NCBI GenBank assembly: GCA_947069175.1
Contig: CAMTDV010000027.1
Location: 45,351,369-45,415,368, forward strand
DNA length: 64,000 bases
Direction of reading: 5' to 3'
DNA from: Scalesia atractyloides
Lineage: Eukaryota; Streptophyta; Magnoliopsida; Asterales; Asteraceae
This document shows positions 58,443 to 64,000 of the stretch, piece after piece. Each line of letters begins with the position of its first letter. The first letter of the stretch is position 1. The notes under the pieces were generated by a model. The model made no database searches. It saw only the letters and a program-made list of their open reading frames with translations, and was not told the origin of the DNA. A program made the position numbers and the translations under genes.

Positions 58443-59828
58443 TGACATGTGCGAGCGTAGGTATAATTTTTAGATATATTTTAAGTACTTTATACTCGTT
58501 TTTTCAAACTTTAAATTTATAAAAACATGATACTCAACTATCACTCTCTACAACACGCTAGGGCAAGTGCACCCATCGTTAGCGTAGTAAAGTGATGGTA
58601 AGATACCAAGGTCGTCCAAGAACACAAGAGCTTTTAATACTCTAATATCATCGACATCTAATCTAATTAAATTTTAAGGAAAAGGTTTTTAATGATAATA
58701 AAAGAGACCAATAGACAAGATAGAATCACTTGGATCTGACTCATTATTTACGTATCCTTTGATGATTTCTTTGCTTTGGGTTTTATAAGAGATTATCTTA
58801 GTTAAATGGCATGCCCCTTTTTTGGAGGCGACATAACCTCAGCCATATTAGTCTGAGTAAGCAAGGATACAGTCCTTCAAGGCCGGAATATTGAAAGATA
58901 ATTAAGTAAGTTATTAATGCAAAATTTTCCATATCTCTCTTTTGGAGGCAAGGCTACCCTCGACCATATTGGTCTTAGTTATCAGGCATATAGTCTCGCA
59001 AGGCCAGTTTAAAGTTTTAATAGTAGTTTATTTATAAGGGGCTCAAGCTGTTCTTACTTCCCTCGATTTGATGCTATCTGCCTCAAGGGAAGTCCTAATA
59101 AGCTTGACGCAATTTGTTTTAGGATCTATACACTGGACAAGGCAAGAACTCTACCCCTACCACCCTTCTAACCCCCTTACAGACAATTAACGCGCTTTAT
59201 ATAGACCGTAAAGACACAAATGAGTGAATCAACGAAACATGAAAGATAATAGAATAAAGTTCACTTTAAATATAAAAACTAGTTATAAAGTTATTAATAC
59301 ATACCCAATAAAAAGTTAGCCAAAGCTAGGAAATCAAAAGTAACACATAAATAACTTGTCTTCACCATGTGATGTAAGAGATTAGCCAAGCATGGCCTTT
59401 GTTTCTCAAAAACTCTTCCAATCAATCTTGGATCCCGAGACAACTACACACTATAGGATGGATGGTGGACGGATGATGGTGGTATTGTGCTGGTGGAGTG
59501 GTGACAGGTGTTAGAGAAGTAGTTTGCCAAGGTATGAGTTGAAATGGAATCAAGCACTCCTATTTATAGCTCGAAACAAACCACTCACACAGCACGTGCC
59601 CGTGCCTTCCTTCTTCTCTGTCTTCATTTAGTTCTATTGTCAGATCAACCTGCTGCATGAACCGTCCGTCAATGGCACGGCCCTGTGGCCATTGTACTTG
59701 CCGTACTATCCCATATATGCAAATCTGAAAGTTGACCACGACCCATGCCCAAGGGGACACGGCCCCGTCTCCTGTATGCTTCTGTTTGTCTTCTTATGAT
59801 CTGCCATCATGAAGGGCATGACCCCATG
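58443..59828 (-). repeat. Element K: second Athila-type LTR
   Basis: It starts TGACATGTGCGAGCG at 58443, matching the left edge of the LTR of element H, and continues colinear for about 1.25 kb. No primer site lies at its left side; element J sequence is there instead. It is thus either a solo LTR or the 3' LTR of another insertion. Element L interrupts it at 59829. CACGGCC/CCGTG motifs lie at 59580-59780. Confidence 0.7.
59561..59568 (-). promoter_or_regulatory. Candidate TATA box of LTR K
   Basis: TATAAATA on the minus strand, shared with the LTR of element H. Confidence 0.5.
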
Positions 59829-60066
59829 TGTTGATACATATGTCTGTCGCACGAAGTGAACATGGTGTGAGGGTTTTGAGTCTAGAACGTTTTGTTAGTC
59901 AGGAGGCGAAGTGCTGTCAAAATTGTAATAGGACCTTGAAGTTAATAGAAAACATTGAAACTTGTGAAATCTTGTGTTTCTGCCTAATTCTGATGGATTC
60001 AGCACATCCTACCTAGGATTAGATATCTCTGTAAACGTTAATGTCGATCCGCAATCCGGACCTACA
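59829..60066 (+). repeat. 5' LTR of element L
   Basis: It begins TGTTGATACATATGTCTGTCG and ends CCGGACCTACA. At 238 bp it is much shorter than the related LTR of element C (768 bp), so it has probably lost its middle. No TATA box is evident. Confidence 0.75.
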
Positions 60067-60068
60067 AG

Positions 60069-60080
60069 AGGCATCAAAGC
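60069..60080 (+). promoter_or_regulatory. Degenerate primer-binding site of element L
   Basis: AGGCATCAAAGC, followed by TCT, differs at three bases from TGGTATCAGAGC. It lies two bases after the LTR end, as in elements B, C and E. Confidence 0.75.
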
Positions 60081-60593
60081 TCTAGTGATATCTACTAAAA
60101 CAACAAGATTTGGATTGAACAATCTTCTTTCTACTCAATTTTCTTTAGTTTTCATAAATTCCACGGTTAAAAAGGACCGAATTTTTCAAGGATTGTAAAA
60201 AACACATATATGAACAGCAATTTGAAAAATTAGCTTAAAAATCAAACGTTTTCATGCAAAATTTTTCAAAAATCGTGAAAATCATGTTTCTCTTCGCACG
60301 AAGTGGTCCTCTTCATACGAAGTGATCCACTTCGCACGATCTAAAACTCACTTCGCAGAGTGAAGATTTCACCTTGTACGAAGTGAAATTGTTAATTGTT
60401 TTTTGAAAATTTTGACTTCTAACTTTCCATGAACTGAATTTTTGAAATTTATGAAAGTTAACCTCGCACGAGGGTGGTTAAATTCGTTTGAATTTTTTTT
60501 ACTTCGTCCAAAGATAAGTTCATTTATACGAATTGAATTACCTTTGCACGAAGGAATTTTGATTTGTATTAACAAACTTTTCAAAATGATGAC
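60081..60593 (+). repeat. Leader of element L with TTCG(C/T)ACGAA motifs
   Basis: At 60290-60560 eight or so variants of CTTCGCACGAAGTG/CTTGTACGAAGTG lie about 20 bases apart. The rest of the leader is AT-rich with no domain. The open frames at 60442 and, on the other strand, 60369-60767 begin in this leader and their first parts are not considered coding. Confidence 0.7.
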
Positions 60594-62437
60594 ATATGAT
60601 ATTAAAGTAATGAATAATACAGTTGAAAGATATAGAATACAAGAGGGGTTAAAAGATAGATTCGAAAAGTTTAAAATCAAAGACGATGAGTCAATGAAAG
60701 ATGGTTTTGAAAGATATTCAAAATTACTTTTAGAAATAGAAGAATTTAACGTTTCTAAAACTCCCAAACAGAAGAATATGACAAATTAATAAAATATTTA
60801 TCTTCGGATTGGGATGAAATGTTGACGAAATTCAAAAGTGATTATGATTATAGGTACATTGATGGTTATAATTGATGAAATATCAAATACCAATAATTGA
60901 AGAGAAAAAATGTAAGAGGTTAGAATTGGAGAGAAGAAGAATGATGGCGAAGAACTATAAAGTCAAAAATTCATGTACATTTACAAATGACGCTTTAAGT
61001 TCTAAACCAATCTGCCAAGCTATGATGAAGACTTGAAAGACTATCTGGCAGATAATGCCAAACTCTTGACTAATTTGGAGAGTTTGAAATAGAAAATAAA
61101 ATTTTAAAAGAAAATGAAAAAGAATTTCAAAATAAAATAAAAGTTTTTAGAAAATGAAAAGTACAAATTGAAAAAATTTTAAGAATCAAATAAAAATTTT
61201 AGAAAATAAAAATTAGTTTTGAAGAAAAATAATTTTGAAAACCAAATTACAATAAATTCTTATCTTGAGAAAATAACTCAACTTGAAAATGATGTTGAGA
61301 TTTCTAAAAATAAAATTGAAGATTTAGAAAATAAATTGGAAGGTTTTGTTACATCATCATTAATGCTATATCATATGCTTCCAAAACCGATCGACTAAGT
61401 TAAAATTTCAATAAGTGATAATGTCACAAATTATGACGATGCCATAATTGAATATTGTGATGATGATACCGATGATGAAAATGAAAAAAATGAAATATTT
61501 TTGAAACTAAAAGAAAATATTCAAGAAACTATTCCACAATCTCCTTAAAAAGGTGAATGTTCAATGCAAAAATCTTATAAGCAGATAGGGGAACAAAAAC
61601 AAAAGCAAAAACAAAATTCTATAAATTCTAAATTTAAAAAATATAATAAAGGATCATAAGTTCAATCATCCAATCATTATAAAAAATCAGAAAAAAATGA
61701 AAAGCTACTCACAAAAATTTGATAATAAGTGGTGCAGGTTTAACCAAAGTGCTTCAAAGATAAATCATTTTAATCGAGAATGCTGGAATGATAACTAGTG
61801 CACATCAAATCAATGTTATGATTTGAGTATATGGTTTGATAGAAAGGAGTGGTATGATAACAGGGTGTGTTTCAACTATGGAATCAGTGGACACATTGTT
61901 GTAAATTGTCTAAAGAAGAGATTTGATACAAGAAGATGCTATAATTGCCAAATCAAATGTCATATTGATAGAGATTGTCCAATGAGATCAAAGAAAGAAT
62001 CGTTGGATAAATCTCACAAGAAATTTAAGAAAAATGATAAAGGGAAGAAGAAAACAGAGAACAAAACCGAAAAAACAGAAGAAAAGCCCAAAGAACAAAA
62101 GGTAAGCTATCGCAAGGGCAGAAAGATAGACTGAGGAAAAAGAGGAAGAAAGTTAGAGAATATTTAAAAGAAAATTTTGTCCTCGGATACTACAAATGAT
62201 TCAAATAATAGTTCTAAAGAATCGTTTTACTCTTTAAAGAATGATGATGAGTCGAGTAAAACGAATTCATCATATACAAATCTGAGGACAGAAGAGATAA
62301 CAGTGGAAAAGAAAGTAATTCATCAAACAGTTGCTGAAAAGCAAGTTAGATCTTCAGATGAAATATCTATTAGATTGTTTGATGATAAAAGAGATTGTGA
62401 ATGGACGGTGGTTTCTTGTGTAGACGAATTTGGTTAA
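60594..62437 (+). pseudogene. gag: gag of element L
   Basis: The UBN2-type gag part is readable at 60594-60790 (VERYRIQEGLKDRFEKF ... YSKLLLEIEEFNV) and in other frames to about 60880. A Lys/Asn/Glu-rich, coil-like stretch follows to 61370. Then come an acidic segment (61430-61510) and the nucleocapsid. The latter includes CFNYGISGHIVVNC, with Tyr for the second Cys, and an intact CYNCQIKCHIDRDC, at about 61868-61975. A very basic tail comes after, and SDEISIRLFDDKRDCEW ends at 62437. The border peptide MDWVPIQN follows in frame at about 62450-62476, after which protease would be expected but is absent. Confidence 0.8.
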
Positions 62438-63954
62438 CCTAAATCCTTTATGGATTGGGTTCCAATTCAAAACTGATTAAAGTCCATTTGCATGTGTTGG
62501 ATAACAAGGCTTCAAGCAAACAGCTATTTAGAAGCAATGGTTGTTCGTGTAGAGTTTGAAGAAATGGATAATGAGACAGAGATTAAAGTTTTTGAATTCC
62601 ACACAAACGAATTGGTAGTCTCGCGTTCACATTCGTAAAAAGTTGTTGTTTGGTTAAAATGGAAGATTCCTATTTTTTATTTCAAAAAGATGTTTTCAAT
62701 TTGAGGGGATAAAATCATTTTATATAGATAATTGTTTTTCAAAAAGTCAAAAACAATAGAAAATCTGAAAATGTCAAAAACATTGAAAAATGAAAAATGA
62801 GTTTACTTATGCAAAAAGAGGAAATGATAGTACATCAGTGTATTATCATAGTATGCTAAGAAATAGAGTGTCAAAATGTTTTAAATAGGTCTCACTAATG
62901 ATGTGCTAATAGACTTCGCACATTCAGTAAACTGTCTTTGAGATATAAACATAAAGAAAAACTTCTTAATTAGTGGGTTAATATCTGTCGGATATATGGT
63001 CTTAGTACACCGAAATTTCATTTAAGAGTTTTCCGGATACTGAGATACTAGGTCTTTATAGATAATTGATATATGTGGTATTATACAAGTTCTTCTGATT
63101 TTATGTCAGCAATGGCCTAGAACTTGTAGGATACTTTTGCTTTTAAACCTGAAAACTGCAGCATATTGAAAGTTCAAAAGATCTAACAATTGCAGTACAA
63201 AAGATTCTAAATTTGAACACCACTTTTAAGTCGAGCCTTCATCTTTTTGTCTGTACGGTGGTACTAACCTGAGCTCTCAAGGTCTCGCACAACCTAGATA
63301 CAAATATAAGTTAGATATATTCACATGTAAGATGAAATCTTGATACGGTAGTATATTCTGATGTGGGAAACGCTATTAAGTCAAGTTCTAAGACATCTAA
63401 TTACCGTATCTCGAAGCAGTTGACAAATGTGTAGTGCTTTAAGTGGACCAATATACTAACAATCTAAGTGAATCTGTTTAGAATTTAAAGTTTAATAGAG
63501 ATTAATGGTACTAGTGATTAGTCTCAAAAACTAATATGATCCTCTACACGTTTTCTCACAAAAATATAAACTGTAAAAATTACCTTTTAATTTGTTTACA
63601 TTTCTGCATACAAAATTCAAAATCCAAAAAATTTTCTTTAAAAATCTTCCATGGTAACCTGATAATGTTGAGTGTGATCCAGACCAATGAGATTGTTTAG
63701 AATCTGTTTGTGTGAGGATATGTGATTAAGTTAAATCTTAAAGATTCAAAGTATGTTCTGAGGAGGAGATTGTGATTATTAAAGATATTTCCAGATCATG
63801 TCAAAACTAAGTATTAGAGATATCTGAGCTATGTCTAAGAGGGGAGTTTGTTAATACATATGTCCATAGCTAAGAAATCTCAACAAGCGAAGTTTTGAAG
63901 ACTTGGAATAGATCAAGATTGAAGATCAAGAATTCAGCAACAGCCGAGGGGAAC
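62438..63954 (+). other. 3' non-coding region of element L
   Basis: No protein domain. It contains AAAAATGAGTTT (62794-62805) and AAAAAGAGGAAATGATAG (62813-62830) followed by TACATCAG, the motif found 3' of pol in B and I. A near-copy of the LTR start, TGTTAATACATATGTCC, lies at 63849 behind a GAGGGGAG tract. The proper LTR start is at 63955, behind CCGAGGGGAAC. Confidence 0.65.
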
Positions 63955-64000
63955 TGTTGATACATATGTCTATCACCTACACCTTGATGTATAGAAGCGT
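63955..64000 (+). repeat. Start of the 3' LTR of element L
   Basis: TGTTGATACATATGTCTATC matches the first 16-17 bases of the 5' LTR at 59829, then diverges. The rest is beyond the window. Confidence 0.7.

Larger units (their letters stand above)
59829..64000 (+). mobile_element. Element L: LTR element with gag but no pol (TR-GAG-like)
   Basis: In order it has a 5' LTR, degenerate tRNA-Met primer site, leader with TCGTACGA-type palindromes, gag with zinc knuckles, about 1.4 kb of 3' non-coding DNA, polypurine tracts and the start of the 3' LTR at 63955. No protease, integrase, RT or RNase H motif can be found between gag and the LTR. Such gag-only LTR elements are known in plants as TR-GAG. 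The LTR starts as in element C, so it is probably a pol-less relative of SIRE-type copia. It is inserted in K (CCATG at 59824-59828). Confidence 0.8.

Noticed and set aside
47847..59828. One full-length Athila element with two LTRs
   Set aside because: The primer-site side and the orientation are incompatible, and the sequence in between is copia I and gypsy J.

Overview
This 64 kb window looks like plant nuclear DNA, probably from a eudicot with a large, repeat-rich genome. An Asteraceae-like origin is an inference from the look of the repeats (long Tekay-type LTRs, an Athila-type LTR with CACGGCC/CCGTG motifs). No host gene, rRNA, tRNA or CRISPR array was recognised. Practically every base can be assigned to LTR retrotransposons, plus one small inverted-repeat DNA element. 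All coding regions carry stops, frameshifts or deletions, so all are annotated as pseudogenes or remnants. All comparisons were made by eye.

Elements from left to right (letters used throughout). A, 1-7178 (+): Ty3/gypsy Tekay-like chromovirus, nearly intact pol and 3' LTR. B, 7179-15391 (-): Ty1/copia of SIRE/Maximus type. C, 15392-26585 (-): a second SIRE-type copia with an extra ORF downstream of pol. D, 26586-33455 (+): an older gypsy element with many stops. E, 33456-35277 (-): 5' LTR and gag of a copia element. F, 35278-46752 (+): a decayed copia of the same family as E. G, 35707-39825 (-): a 4.1 kb solo gypsy LTR inside F, with matching 5-bp flanks. H, 46753-49232 (-): Athila-type LTR, tRNA-Asp-like primer site and gag tail. 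I, 49233-53096 (-): very decayed SIRE-type copia. J, 53097-58442 (-): 4.4 kb LTR of the same family as G plus a short internal piece; it carries a 687-bp inverted-repeat element M (55366-56052). K, 58443-59828 (-): second Athila-type LTR. L, 59829-64000 (+): LTR element with gag but no pol.

The boundaries fit together as one nested stack. A sits in B, B in the extra ORF of C, C in the gag of D, D in the gag of E, E in the gag of F, F in H, and H in the 3' non-coding part of I. From the other side, L sits in K, K in J, and J in I. Coding decay broadly increases with depth: A has few lesions, D has at least nine stops, F and I are almost unreadable. The window therefore reads as a layered record of retrotransposon insertions. 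The most interesting observations are the depth of this nest, the pol-less element L, a conserved purine-rich motif 3' of pol in several copia elements, arrays of TCGTACGA-like palindromes confined to copia non-coding parts, and structured repeats inside the long gypsy LTRs.
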